In this document: one piece after another, positions 1 to 7,731 of the stretch
Numbering within the stretch: the first letter of the stretch is position 1
Layout of the letters: each line of letters starts with the position of its first letter
Assembly: GCA_902803355.1 (NCBI GenBank)
Contig: CADCPP010000141.1
Location: forward strand, 1-30,829
Direction: 5' to 3'
Origin: an uncultured Lachnospiraceae bacterium
GTDB taxonomy: Bacteria > Bacillota > Clostridia > Lachnospirales > Lachnospiraceae
DNA: 30,829 bases
The notes under the pieces: generated by a model
Databases searched by the model: none
The model's input: only the letters and a program-made list of their open reading frames with translations
What the model was told of the DNA's origin: nothing
Translations under genes and position numbers: made by a program

Positions 1-2
1 CT

Positions 3-74
3 TGGGCTATAGCCAAGCGGTAAGGCACAGGACTTTGACTCCTGCATTCGTTGGTCCGAATCCAACTAGCCCAG
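3..74 (+). tRNA. tRNA-Gln (anticodon TTG)
   Basis: The acceptor stem pairs TGGGCTA (3-9) with TAGCCCA (67-73), leaving G74 as discriminator. The anticodon arm is CAGGA/TCCTG with loop CTTTGAC, which places TTG at 35-37. The T arm contains GGTCCGAATCC. The 3' CCA is not encoded, so the CCA-adding enzyme would be needed. It lies 43 bases before tRNA-Lys and is probably cotranscribed with it; the promoter is outside the window. Confidence 0.95.
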
Positions 75-117
75 CTGGTCTCGGACAGACGCTTACAGCG
101 CGGCCCGGGGCTGAATC

Positions 118-190
118 GGGCGATTAGCTCAGTCGGTAGAGCACTTGACTTTTAATCAAGTTGTCGGGGGTTCGAATCCCCCATCGCTCA
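118..190 (+). tRNA. tRNA-Lys (anticodon TTT)
   Basis: The acceptor stem pairs GGGCGAT (118-124) with ATCGCTC (183-189), with one G-T pair and A190 as discriminator. The anticodon arm is CTTGA/TCAAG with loop CTTTTAA, giving TTT. The D arm (TTAGCTCAGTCGGTAGAGC) and T arm (GGGGGTTCGAATCCCCC) are canonical. CCA is not encoded. A terminator hairpin follows after five bases. Confidence 0.96.
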
Positions 191-195
191 CAAAG

Positions 196-223
196 AAAAA
201 CGGCTTCGCTGAGCCGTTTTTTT
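196..223 (+). terminator. Rho-independent terminator after the tRNA pair
   Basis: The stem CGGCT (201-205) / AGCCG (212-216) is extended by A196-200 pairing with T217-221, and the T run continues to 223. It sits directly after tRNA-Lys and before truA, so it ends the tRNA transcript. Confidence 0.85.
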
Positions 224-256
224 GTTACCTGGACAGCGAAAGGGCGGAGGATCATG

Positions 257-988
257 ATGAATTATAAACTGACGATACGATATGACGGCAGCCGCTACTT
301 TGGCTGGGAGCGCCAGCCGGGACGCGACACCATTCAGGGAAAGCTGGAAGCGGTGCTGACCGAAATGACCGGGGAAGCAACCGAGGTGATCGGTGCCGGC
401 CGGACGGACGCCGGCGTGCACGCGCGCGCCATGACGGCGAACACGCATCTGAAGACGCAGCTGACGCCGGATGAGATCCGCCGCTACCTTAACCGCTATC
501 TGCCGGATGATATCTGCGTGGACGAGGTAAAGACCGCCGCAGACGGTTTTCACGCCAGATACAAGGCTTCAGGAAAGCTTTACACATACACCTGCTGGTG
601 CGGTGAACTAAAGCCTATTTTTGAGAGAAAATTTCTTACGATTCTGGACAAAGCACCGGATATCGAGCGTATGCGTTCTGCCGCCGCCCTGCTCGTCGGA
701 GAACATGATTTCAAGAGTTTCTGCGGGAATCCGCAGATGAAAAAGTCCACCGTACGGACGGTGGACCAGATAGAGATCCTTCAGAAAAAGGATCGTATTC
801 TTTTCCGCATTCATGGAAACGGTTTTCTGCAGAATATGGTGCGGATCATCGTCGGCACGCTTCTTGAGGTCGGCTTTGGCAAACGCGAGCCGGAAGATAT
901 CCCTGCCATTCTGGAAGCGCGCGACCGAAAGAAGGCCGGCTATACCGCTCCCGCGCAGGGTCTGTGCCTGACAAGGGTGGATTATTAA
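257..988 (+). CDS. truA: tRNA pseudouridine(38-40) synthase TruA
   Basis: This enzyme isomerises uridines 38-40 in the anticodon stem-loop of many tRNAs to pseudouridine in the cytoplasm. The 243-residue product matches the usual TruA length. It opens with the family signature YDGSRYFGWERQ (residues 9-20) and contains GAGRTDAGVHA with the catalytic Asp at about residue 51. The C-terminal half has the typical GNGFLQNMVRIIVGTLLEVG segment. I chose ATG 257 because GGAGG at 246-250 lies 6 bases upstream. ATG 254 is in frame but too close to that site, and the longer frame back to 161 would run through tRNA-Lys. The neighbours are tRNA genes upstream and a convergent DUF362 gene whose stop lies only 7 bases away. 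I see no clear terminator between the two. Confidence 0.95.
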   Translation: MNYKLTIRYDGSRYFGWERQPGRDTIQGKLEAVLTEMTGEATEVIGAGRTDAGVHARAMTANTHLKTQLTPDEIRRYLNRYLPDDICVDEVKTAADGFHARYKASGKLYTYTCWCGELKPIFERKFLTILDKAPDIERMRSAAALLVGEHDFKSFCGNPQMKKSTVRTVDQIEILQKKDRILFRIHGNGFLQNMVRIIVGTLLEVGFGKREPEDIPAILEARDRKKAGYTAPAQGLCLTRVDY

Positions 989-995
989 CTTCCGC

Positions 996-2039
996 TTACC
1001 GGGGAAGTCTGATCTTGTTTCTTCCCCGGAAGGTGTTGTATCTGTCCGGGATCCATTCCGGGCTGATATCCTTTACCGCTTCCGCGGCAGTGATCACCGC
1101 ATCATCATGATCGATATCGATCAGCTGATAGCGGTTATTTCCCATGCCGATCTCTTTCATATAGCTGAGCTGGCGCAGGCCGTGACGCGTCTCGATGCGT
1201 TCGATCATGGCCTTTCCGCCGCCTTCGGGCAGGTTATAGATCAGATCCACACAGGCCGTATCCGCCGCGCAGATATCCAGCGATGCCACGATCCCGATAT
1301 CCGGCGTGACCACAGGTTCCGCTTCGGGACCTTCGCAGTCACAGGAGACCGAAATATTCCGCAGGGTGTTCACGAAGCAGATATGCGGCGCGAAATGATC
1401 GACCACGGACTTGGTGCTCTCGGAAATGCGCTCCATCAGCTCTTCTTCCCCGATGCTCCACATATTGTCGGAGCCCTCGCGCTGGTGGATTTCCTTCTTT
1501 CCCACGCGGCCGTCCGCGCAGCCGATGCCGATGTTCTTGTTGCTGCCGCCGAAGCCGCCCATGGTGTGTCCTTTGAAATGCGTGAGCACCAGCAGGGAAT
1601 CATAATTCAGCAGATTCTTTCCCACATGCATTTCCGTAAACCACTTGCCGCCCTTTACCGGCAGCGCGGCTACACCGTTCTCATCCGTAATATCCACCGG
1701 GCAGAAGTTCCAGCCGTTGATCTCCAGCGTCTTTCGGTGTTCTTCGGTGGTATAGCGGGTCCCGTAATAGAAGGTGTTCGTTTCAACGATGGAAGCCTCC
1801 GGGAGCCTGTCCGCGATCAGCTGTCTGATCCAGGGCCGCGGCAGGATGTTGGGGCCTTCCGCTTCGCCGGTATGCAGCTTGATGGCCACCTTGCCGGTCA
1901 GGACAGAGGCGACGCGGTCATAGATCTTTTTCAGGCCTTCTTCAGACAGATCGCGGGTGAAAAACACCACGGATTCTGCCCCGTCTCTTTTTTCATAGGG
2001 GACATACACATTGCCGTTCTTTCCGGGTTCAGGTCTCAT
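996..2039 (-). CDS. DUF362 domain-containing protein
   Basis: The 347-residue protein belongs to the DUF362 family, whose biochemical function is not firmly established; some relatives carry iron-sulfur domains. Family landmarks are KLHTGE (about 54-59), ETNTFYYGTRY (about 86-96), and the long conserved block HFKGHTMGGFGGSNKNIGIG followed by CADGRVGKKEIH (about 154-185). No added ferredoxin CxxCxxC module is present, only scattered cysteines. Start ATG 2039 has GGAGGAGA about 7 bases upstream. A longer open frame back to 2156 gives an Arg/Lys-rich nonsense N-terminus and overlaps the preceding gene. The start overlaps the 3' end of the preceding binding-protein gene by 11 bases, so translation is probably coupled and both belong to one transcript from the promoter at 4495-4523. 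The link to peptide uptake is inferred only from this overlap. Confidence 0.85.
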   Translation of the reverse strand: MRPEPGKNGNVYVPYEKRDGAESVVFFTRDLSEEGLKKIYDRVASVLTGKVAIKLHTGEAEGPNILPRPWIRQLIADRLPEASIVETNTFYYGTRYTTEEHRKTLEINGWNFCPVDITDENGVAALPVKGGKWFTEMHVGKNLLNYDSLLVLTHFKGHTMGGFGGSNKNIGIGCADGRVGKKEIHQREGSDNMWSIGEEELMERISESTKSVVDHFAPHICFVNTLRNISVSCDCEGPEAEPVVTPDIGIVASLDICAADTACVDLIYNLPEGGGKAMIERIETRHGLRQLSYMKEIGMGNNRYQLIDIDHDDAVITAAEAVKDISPEWIPDRYNTFRGRNKIRLPR

Positions 2040-4449
2040 TCTTCGTCTCCTCCGCAGTTTCTTCCGGAAGCGTTTCGTCCACGCTTTCCTCCGTGCTCTC
2101 TTCGCTTGCTTCCGGCACTTCTTCCTCCTCGCCCAGCCAGTGGATATCTGCCGCATCCTTCAGGAAATAGCAGCTGTAATCCGCAAACAGGGCGGGATTG
2201 ATGGTCAGGTTGTAGGAATAGTCGTACATGGCCGCCTCAAGCTTCGTTGAGAAGACAAAGGCGCTGTAGCTGGGAGATCCGCTGTAGTTGCCGTAGACCG
2301 GCTGCTGATACAGTTCCTCCTGCAGGGTCTCGATGGAGCCCAGCGAACCGTTCAGGAAGAAGCCGCAGCGGGAAAGGCTGCTGTTGCTCTTCAGATACGG
2401 CCCCAGGAAATCCGTAAAGTCGCTCGGGGTAGTCCCGAACCAGTTGATCACGAGCGGCATGTAATAATAGTCGCCGACCTTTGTGACGATATACTTATCA
2501 TCCGGCGAACTGATATTCTTATCGTTGTCGCTGATGACCTCAGCCGGAATCCTCTTATAGCGCACGCCGCTGCTGTAGGCCGCGCCGCTGCGGTCATAGA
2601 CCCAGCCGCCTTCCTCAAGCAGACGGATCGCTTCCTGTTCGGAGGGCTTATAGGCATTCAGCTTCATGCCCTGCGCAACGGCTGATCTATACATCCAGGC
2701 GCCTTCATAGTAAGGACCGTCTACCGCCTTGCCGTGCTCTCCGGTAAAATCACTCGCGATATCGCTGCGGTCGAGCAGGTAGGCCAGAGCCCTGCGCACT
2801 TCGGTAAACTGGACCGGCCCGTAATCGCAGCGGAAGCCGATCTTTCCGTAACCGGCGCGAATGTACGTGAACGAGTCCAGTCTGGAGGAGAAGCGCTCAA
2901 CGTTCTTCAGCGCTTCCGCGATCGCCGAATCACCCGAGATGCCGCCCACAAAATCGAGGGAGCCGTTGCTCATCGCGACCATCTCGCCTTCCGCATCCAG
3001 GACCTTATAGGTCACCTTGCCGATGGAAGGCTTCGTTCCTTCATAATTGCCCTTGAAATGGATGTTGCGCGATAAGACGGCCTCACCGCTGTTTGTATCG
3101 AAAGAAAGGAGAAAATACGGCCCGGAATACGGATATTCCGCATAGGCTTTGCCGGACGTGTCCGTCGCCGCCATCTTGATCTGAGCTGCCGTCACATAAG
3201 CGCCGCTCTCATTCTTTGCGTAGAAATCATCCGTCAGATAGCAGCCTTCGCCGTCATCTTTGATCTCCGCATTACCAAGCCACATGGATGCGTAGTAGGG
3301 CTGCAGGGAGATCATGGCCAGATCATAGAACGACGGCAGATACTCCTTCTTCACTGTCTGCGAGAAGGTGTATTCGTCGATAAGATGAAAGCCCGTAAAG
3401 ACCTTGCTGCCGCCTTCCGCACCGGGACCGGTGTAGGCCAGATAATCCTCCCAGCCCAGATAAATGGCGCCGGAATCCTGACGGCCGGAAGCCGCTTCGC
3501 CCAGAGGGCTGAAAAAGACCATGGGGAAGGCCAGATAATCCTTCGCGGTGATGGCGCTGCCATCCGAGAATTTCAGATCATCCCAGAGCGTGATCGTGTA
3601 GGTCACGGAACCGTCTTCATTCTGGGTCTCCGTGTGCTGCTTCACCACCGTATCATTCCAGGTATAGCCCGCGTCCTTGGTGCGGGAGACGGTCTCCAGA
3701 CCGCTCAGCAGCTGTCCGATCTCCTTATCCGCCACATTGGTCGCAGCATTGCCGTAGGAAGCGTAGCGGAACTGACCGGCCGCTTTCGTGGTGTTGCCGA
3801 TGATGATCGATCCATTGGAGGAGGACCATTCCACGAGGGCATCCAGCACGGACCAGCTGGCCGTCACCGGGTGCTTGTCTATGCCGCTCAGTTTCTTGTT
3901 GTAGACGCAGAGGTACTCGTTCGTGTAGAGCGGGATCTCCGGCAGCAGATAGTTCCAGCGGGTAACGTACAGCCTCCACCAGGCGGCGTAAACGTCTTCC
4001 TTCGTCTTATAGTCTCCTGCGGGCTGGGTATTGCCGACCATGGCCATGGACAGGAAATCAAGACCGAGTTCATAGCGCTTTCCGTTCACTTCAATGTACG
4101 CAAAGCCGGTCTCCGGATCTTCGATCACATCGGCAATAGTGATGTCCCGGCCAAAGCTCTCATAAAGAGATTCATAATCCTTGCCGTAGGTATAATGACC
4201 AAGGACCATCGGCGCGAATTCGCTGTCTTTGTACACATCCATCGGATCCGGCTCCGCCTCGGTCGTTTCCTCGGGCGTGGTCTCTTCGGTCGTCTCCTCT
4301 TCCGTCGTCTCTTCTTTCGTGGTGACCGCTTCGGTGGTGGTTTCCGCCTCCGTTGTGGTCGCCTCGGTCGTTTCAGGCGTCTTGCCGGCACAGGCGGCCA
4401 GCTGGACGAGCAGCAGCATCGAGAGGAATATCGCAATGAATTTCTTCAT
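2029..4449 (-). CDS. Family 5 (Opp/Dpp-type) solute-binding lipoprotein, enlarged and possibly permuted
   Basis: This is a predicted peptide-binding lipoprotein anchored outside the membrane. The lipobox is LAAC with Cys20, followed by a Thr/Glu repeat tether (about 25-68). The SBP_bac_5-type N-lobe motif DDLKFSDGSAITAKDYL appears only at about 290-306. Before it, residues about 158-210 (RWNYLLPEIPLYTNEYL ... NKKLSGI) resemble the segment that usually closes the C-terminal lobe of DppA-like proteins. The protein ends in an acidic Glu/Thr tail. At 806 residues it is far longer than the usual 500-600. RBS AAAGGAG lies 5 bases before ATG 4449. It has its own promoter (4495-4523), lies downstream of the system A ATPase gene, and overlaps the DUF362 gene. 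It may be a second receptor for system A, but it could also serve another importer. Family confidence is high; the ligand is unknown. Confidence 0.9.
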   Translation of the reverse strand: MKKFIAIFLSMLLLVQLAACAGKTPETTEATTTEAETTTEAVTTKEETTEEETTEETTPEETTEAEPDPMDVYKDSEFAPMVLGHYTYGKDYESLYESFGRDITIADVIEDPETGFAYIEVNGKRYELGLDFLSMAMVGNTQPAGDYKTKEDVYAAWWRLYVTRWNYLLPEIPLYTNEYLCVYNKKLSGIDKHPVTASWSVLDALVEWSSSNGSIIIGNTTKAAGQFRYASYGNAATNVADKEIGQLLSGLETVSRTKDAGYTWNDTVVKQHTETQNEDGSVTYTITLWDDLKFSDGSAITAKDYLAFPMVFFSPLGEAASGRQDSGAIYLGWEDYLAYTGPGAEGGSKVFTGFHLIDEYTFSQTVKKEYLPSFYDLAMISLQPYYASMWLGNAEIKDDGEGCYLTDDFYAKNESGAYVTAAQIKMAATDTSGKAYAEYPYSGPYFLLSFDTNSGEAVLSRNIHFKGNYEGTKPSIGKVTYKVLDAEGEMVAMSNGSLDFVGGISGDSAIAEALKNVERFSSRLDSFTYIRAGYGKIGFRCDYGPVQFTEVRRALAYLLDRSDIASDFTGEHGKAVDGPYYEGAWMYRSAVAQGMKLNAYKPSEQEAIRLLEEGGWVYDRSGAAYSSGVRYKRIPAEVISDNDKNISSPDDKYIVTKVGDYYYMPLVINWFGTTPSDFTDFLGPYLKSNSSLSRCGFFLNGSLGSIETLQEELYQQPVYGNYSGSPSYSAFVFSTKLEAAMYDYSYNLTINPALFADYSCYFLKDAADIHWLGEEEEVPEASEESTEESVDETLPEETAEETKNET
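4246..4377 (-). repeat. Low-complexity Thr/Glu tether coding repeat
   Basis: The DNA is a degenerate array of short Thr/Glu codon units (plus-strand look: repeated GTCGTCTC/GTGGTC) encoding residues about 25-68 of the lipoprotein. It forms a flexible linker between the lipid anchor and the binding domain. Such arrays can change length by slippage. Confidence 0.75.
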
Positions 4450-4494
4450 GGCATCTCCTTTATACGGGCATCAGCCCGCGTTTATTGAAATGAT

Positions 4495-4523
4495 ATTGTA
4501 ACACAGGAAGCGGAAGATGTAAA
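4495..4523 (-). promoter_or_regulatory. Sigma-A-type promoter of the 4449-996 unit
   Basis: Read on the minus strand, TTTACA (4523-4518), a 17-base spacer and TACAAT (4500-4495) precede the binding-protein start by about 45 bases. The leader can form a small hairpin, GGGC-TGAT-GCCC, just before the AAAGGAG ribosome site. This suggests the second binding protein and DUF362 are transcribed separately from system A. Confidence 0.7.
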
Positions 4524-4538
4524 GGAGTACAGCCAAGT

Positions 4539-4581
4539 ACAGGCGCGGAAGTCCGCCGAAGCGGTCATCTTCCACGCCTGT
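4539..4581 (-). other. Intergenic stem-loop after the fused ATPase gene
   Basis: ACAGGCGCGGAAG (4539-4551) pairs with CTTCCACGCCTGT (4569-4581) with one mismatch, around an inner GCCG/CGGT-type loop. On the minus strand, the direction of transcription, no T run follows, so a classical terminator is not supported. A T run is present only in the plus direction. It may be a weak terminator or 3' protecting hairpin for the system A messenger. Confidence 0.5.
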
Positions 4582-4599
4582 CTTTTTCGTCAGGATCAA

Positions 4600-6663
4600 T
4601 TATAATCCGAGTTCCTTCCTGTATCCATCGATCTCAGGAGAGTTGCCGTAGATGAAGTGGCCGGGCAGGATCTCGACCCATTTCGGCCCTTCCTTCTCGT
4701 AGTGATGGACAGAAGGATCGTATACCAAAAGCTTCTTGCTCCGCTCCACATAAGGGTTCGGATTGGGCACTGCCGACAGAAGCGCCTTGGTGTAAGGGTG
4801 CAGCGGATGCGCGAACAGCTCCTCCGCCTCAGCCAGCTCCACGATGCGGCCCTTGTGAATGACGGCGATGCGGTCCGAAATGAAGCGGACCACGCTTAAG
4901 TCGTGAGCAATGAACAAATAGGTCAGCCCGCGGCTCTTCTTCAGATCGTTCAGCAGGTTCAGCACCTGAGCACGGATGGACACGTCCAGTGCGGAGATCG
5001 GCTCGTCCGCCACGATGAACTCGGGTTCCATGATCAGGCTTCGGGCAATGCCGATACGCTGCCGCTGTCCGCCGGAGAACTCATGAGGGAAGCGGCTGGA
5101 GAACTCAGTCAGCAGGCCCACTTCCTGCAGTGCCTTCTGCACCTTCTCCTGGCGGTCCTGCTCATCCTTGTACAGATGATAGTTGAGCAGGCCTTCCGAT
5201 ACGATATAGTCCACCATGGCGCGTTCATTCAGAGATGCCATGGGATCCTGGAAGATCATCTGCATGGAACGGATCACCTTGGTATCCATCTCACGGCTGA
5301 TCTTTCCGCTGATCCGCTCGCCCTTGAAGAGGACTTCCCCGCTGGTGATCGGGTTGATGCGGACGATGGCACGGCCGATGGTCGTTTTGCCGCTGCCGCT
5401 CTCACCCACCAGAGCGAAGGTCTCGCCCTTATAGATCTCAAAGTTGACATCGTCTACAGCCACAAATTTGCGGCGGCCCGTACCGAACGTGACCTGCATA
5501 TTTTTGACTTCGATCAGCGTTTCCCGGTTGGGATCCAGATGAGGATGGTAGGCATTCGGATCCGTTCCTTTGCTGCTCAGATTCATCTCTGACAGGCGCT
5601 GGATGGATTTGGGTTGTTCTACCTTGGGCGCGCGGTGATCGCGGAGCCAGGACTTCACGGTATGCGTGCCCGTCACCTCGTACATGGGCGGTTCTTCCAG
5701 GAAATCGATGTTCAGGGCGTGCTTGTTGCGCGGTGCGAATGCGTCGCCCTGGATCTTGTTGAACAGACTGGGCGGGGTGCCGTCGATAGCCGGCAGCTTT
5801 TCGCCCTTCACGCCCAGCTGCGGCAGAGCGGACAGCAAAGCCCAGGTATACGGATGCTGGGGATCAAAGAACACTTCATTGGCCATGCCGATCTCAATGA
5901 TCTGGCCGCCGTACATGACCGCCACACGGTCTGCCACATTGGCTACCACGCCCAGGTCGTGCGTGATATAAATGATGGTCATGTTCTGTTCTTTCTGCAG
6001 GCGGCGGATCAGGTCCAGGATCTGCGCCTGAATGGTCACGTCCAGAGCGGTCGTCGGCTCATCGCAGATCAGGATCTGAGGACGGCACGCCACGGCAATG
6101 GCAATGACCACCCTCTGACGCATGCCGCCGGAGAACTCGTGCGGATACTGTTTGTAACGGCGCTGCGGATCCGGAATGCCGACCGCTTCCAGGATGCGGT
6201 AGACTTCTTCTCTGGCCGCCCTGCCTCTCAGACCCTGGTGCAGCTCCACGCTTTCCTGGATCTGGAAGCCGATGGTCTTTAAGGGGTTCAGGCTGGTCAT
6301 GGGGTCCTGCGTCACCATGGCGATCTTCTTGCCGCGGATACGCAGCCAGTCTTTTTCCGTAAACTGAGTCAGATCTTCTCCGTCATACATGATGGAGCCG
6401 TTGGTGATGCTGCCGTTCTTATCCAGCATGCCTACGAAACATTTGGTAAATACGCTCTTTCCGCTGCCGGATTCCCCCACGATGGCAAGGGTTTCTCCCT
6501 CATACAGGTCCAGGGAAGTGCGGCGGATGGCGACCAGCTTTTTCCCGCGAAGAGAGAAGGTCACTTCCACATCACGGGCAGACAGAAGCGGTTCCTGCGC
6601 CAGGATCTTTTTGGCGCGTTCGCTGAAATCGGTCTCATGCAGCTTATTCACAGCTTCACTCAT
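4600..6663 (-). CDS. Fused peptide ABC transporter ATPase (OppD-OppF type)
   Basis: This single 687-residue chain carries two complete ABC ATPase domains and would power peptide import on the cytoplasmic side. Domain 1 (about 25-345, D type) has Walker A GESGSGKS (63-70), Q-loop TQDPMTSLNP, signature FSGGMRQR (177-184) and Walker B ILICDEP. Domain 2 (about 380-687, F type) has GESGSGKTT (420-428), Q-loop FQDPMASLN, FSGGQRQR and FIVADEP; both have the switch His (ITHDL, IAHDL). Single D and F subunits are usually 320-350 residues each, so this is a full-length fusion. The segment after domain 1, GDAFAPRNKHALNIDF, lacks the cysteines found there in typical OppD/DppD. RBS GGAGG lies 10 bases before ATG 6663. 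It follows the permease gene by 15 bases in the system A operon. Confidence 0.95.
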   Translation of the reverse strand: MSEAVNKLHETDFSERAKKILAQEPLLSARDVEVTFSLRGKKLVAIRRTSLDLYEGETLAIVGESGSGKSVFTKCFVGMLDKNGSITNGSIMYDGEDLTQFTEKDWLRIRGKKIAMVTQDPMTSLNPLKTIGFQIQESVELHQGLRGRAAREEVYRILEAVGIPDPQRRYKQYPHEFSGGMRQRVVIAIAVACRPQILICDEPTTALDVTIQAQILDLIRRLQKEQNMTIIYITHDLGVVANVADRVAVMYGGQIIEIGMANEVFFDPQHPYTWALLSALPQLGVKGEKLPAIDGTPPSLFNKIQGDAFAPRNKHALNIDFLEEPPMYEVTGTHTVKSWLRDHRAPKVEQPKSIQRLSEMNLSSKGTDPNAYHPHLDPNRETLIEVKNMQVTFGTGRRKFVAVDDVNFEIYKGETFALVGESGSGKTTIGRAIVRINPITSGEVLFKGERISGKISREMDTKVIRSMQMIFQDPMASLNERAMVDYIVSEGLLNYHLYKDEQDRQEKVQKALQEVGLLTEFSSRFPHEFSGGQRQRIGIARSLIMEPEFIVADEPISALDVSIRAQVLNLLNDLKKSRGLTYLFIAHDLSVVRFISDRIAVIHKGRIVELAEAEELFAHPLHPYTKALLSAVPNPNPYVERSKKLLVYDPSVHHYEKEGPKWVEILPGHFIYGNSPEIDGYRKELGL

Positions 6664-6678
6664 CTTCCGCGCCCTCCT

Positions 6679-7731
6679 TTACACATGGTTCCGCGGGTCG
6701 CACGCGTCAGAGAACGCGTTCCCCACCAGATAGAACGTAATGGTAATGATCGATACAATAGCTGCCGGGAACCACAGCGTATACGCGGCACGCGGGAACA
6801 CGGCACGGGCGGCGGCCAGCAGGATGCCCAGGGAAGGCACCATAATATCCATCAGGCCCAGATAGGTAAGCGTGGTCTCGTAGGCGATCGTATTGGGGAT
6901 CGCCAGCGCAAGACGCAGGATGATCACGCTGACCAGATACGGGAAGATATTCCTGAACAGGATCCGGCCCAGTTTCGTTCCCAGGCAGCGGGAAGCCAGG
7001 TTGTACTCCCGGTCGCGGTACATGAACACCAGGTTTCGGACGTTCCTGGCCGTGGCAAGCCAGCCGAAGCCTACCATGGCGATGCCCATGGTCACCATCG
7101 TCTTGCCTACCATCAGCGCGATCAGGGTCATGTAGATGATGGTCGGGACGTTATCGATCAGGTTGTAAAGCTCCGTAAAGAAACGGTCAAGCTTTCTCAC
7201 ATAGCCCCAGATCAGGCCGATGATCACGCCCAGCGTGATCTGGCCGAGGGAAACCAACACGGCAAGCAGGATGGATGCCCTGGTGGCGTACCACACCTGT
7301 GCCCAGTAGTCCTGACCGATGGCGTTGGTGCCGAACCAGAACTCGCTGTTCGGGCTGATATACATGCGGTTTAACGGGTCAGGCGCCATATGGATATCAT
7401 ATTTGCCGATGGCGCTCGCAATGAAGGTAAAGATGAACAGCAGGATGAAGATGATGGACATGATCACTGCCGGTCTCTTTTTCAGGAAGTTTGCCCAGAC
7501 GCTCTTCCAGTAAGAATAGTTGGAATAGCCGATCTTTTCCGCTTCCTGCGCGTTGTACTGAGCAAATTCAAAGAGCTGGTCCTCCGGCATCTGGCTGCGG
7601 GACTTCGGGTATTCCCGCCCCTTCGGCCTTTCTTTGCCGGGGTCCGTATCTACCTTCTCGGGATTGACCGTCATGTTGACGACGGGCGCTTCCGCCTCCT
7701 GAACTGTTTTCTTGTGTTCGCGGTTATCCAT
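6679..7731 (-). CDS. Peptide ABC transporter permease, OppC/DppC type (system A)
   Basis: This integral membrane subunit would pair with the 8927-7731 permease to form the peptide channel. The 350-residue protein has a long polar cytoplasmic N-terminus (about 85 residues), then TM1 (SIIFILLFIFTFIASAIG), a short outer loop and the OppC hallmark FGTNAIGQDYWAQVWYATR (usually GTDxxGRD). Further helices and the EAA coupling loop (ASRCLGTKLGRILFRNIFP) follow. The N-terminus contains MPEDQLFEFAQ, matching IPKEMFELAQ in the system B counterpart. Its ATG shares one base with the preceding TAA (TAATG), so the two permeases are translationally coupled. Confidence 0.93.
   Translation of the reverse strand: MDNREHKKTVQEAEAPVVNMTVNPEKVDTDPGKERPKGREYPKSRSQMPEDQLFEFAQYNAQEAEKIGYSNYSYWKSVWANFLKKRPAVIMSIIFILLFIFTFIASAIGKYDIHMAPDPLNRMYISPNSEFWFGTNAIGQDYWAQVWYATRASILLAVLVSLGQITLGVIIGLIWGYVRKLDRFFTELYNLIDNVPTIIYMTLIALMVGKTMVTMGIAMVGFGWLATARNVRNLVFMYRDREYNLASRCLGTKLGRILFRNIFPYLVSVIILRLALAIPNTIAYETTLTYLGLMDIMVPSLGILLAAARAVFPRAAYTLWFPAAIVSIITITFYLVGNAFSDACDPRNHV

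Noticed and set aside
161..256. Extended N-terminus for TruA beginning inside tRNA-Lys
   Set aside because: It overlaps a functional tRNA and the terminator; ATG 257 has the ribosome site and gives the normal family length.
2040..2156. Arg/Lys-rich N-terminal extension of the DUF362 protein
   Set aside because: It lies in the other frame of the lipoprotein gene's acidic tail and has no ribosome site; ATG 2039 has GGAGGAGA.
4246..4377. CRISPR-like or satellite repeat
   Set aside because: The units are short, degenerate and in frame; they encode a lipoprotein linker, and there are no regular spacers.
4539..4581. Classical terminator for the system A operon
   Set aside because: The T run follows the hairpin only on the plus strand, opposite to transcription, so it is kept only as a stem-loop.
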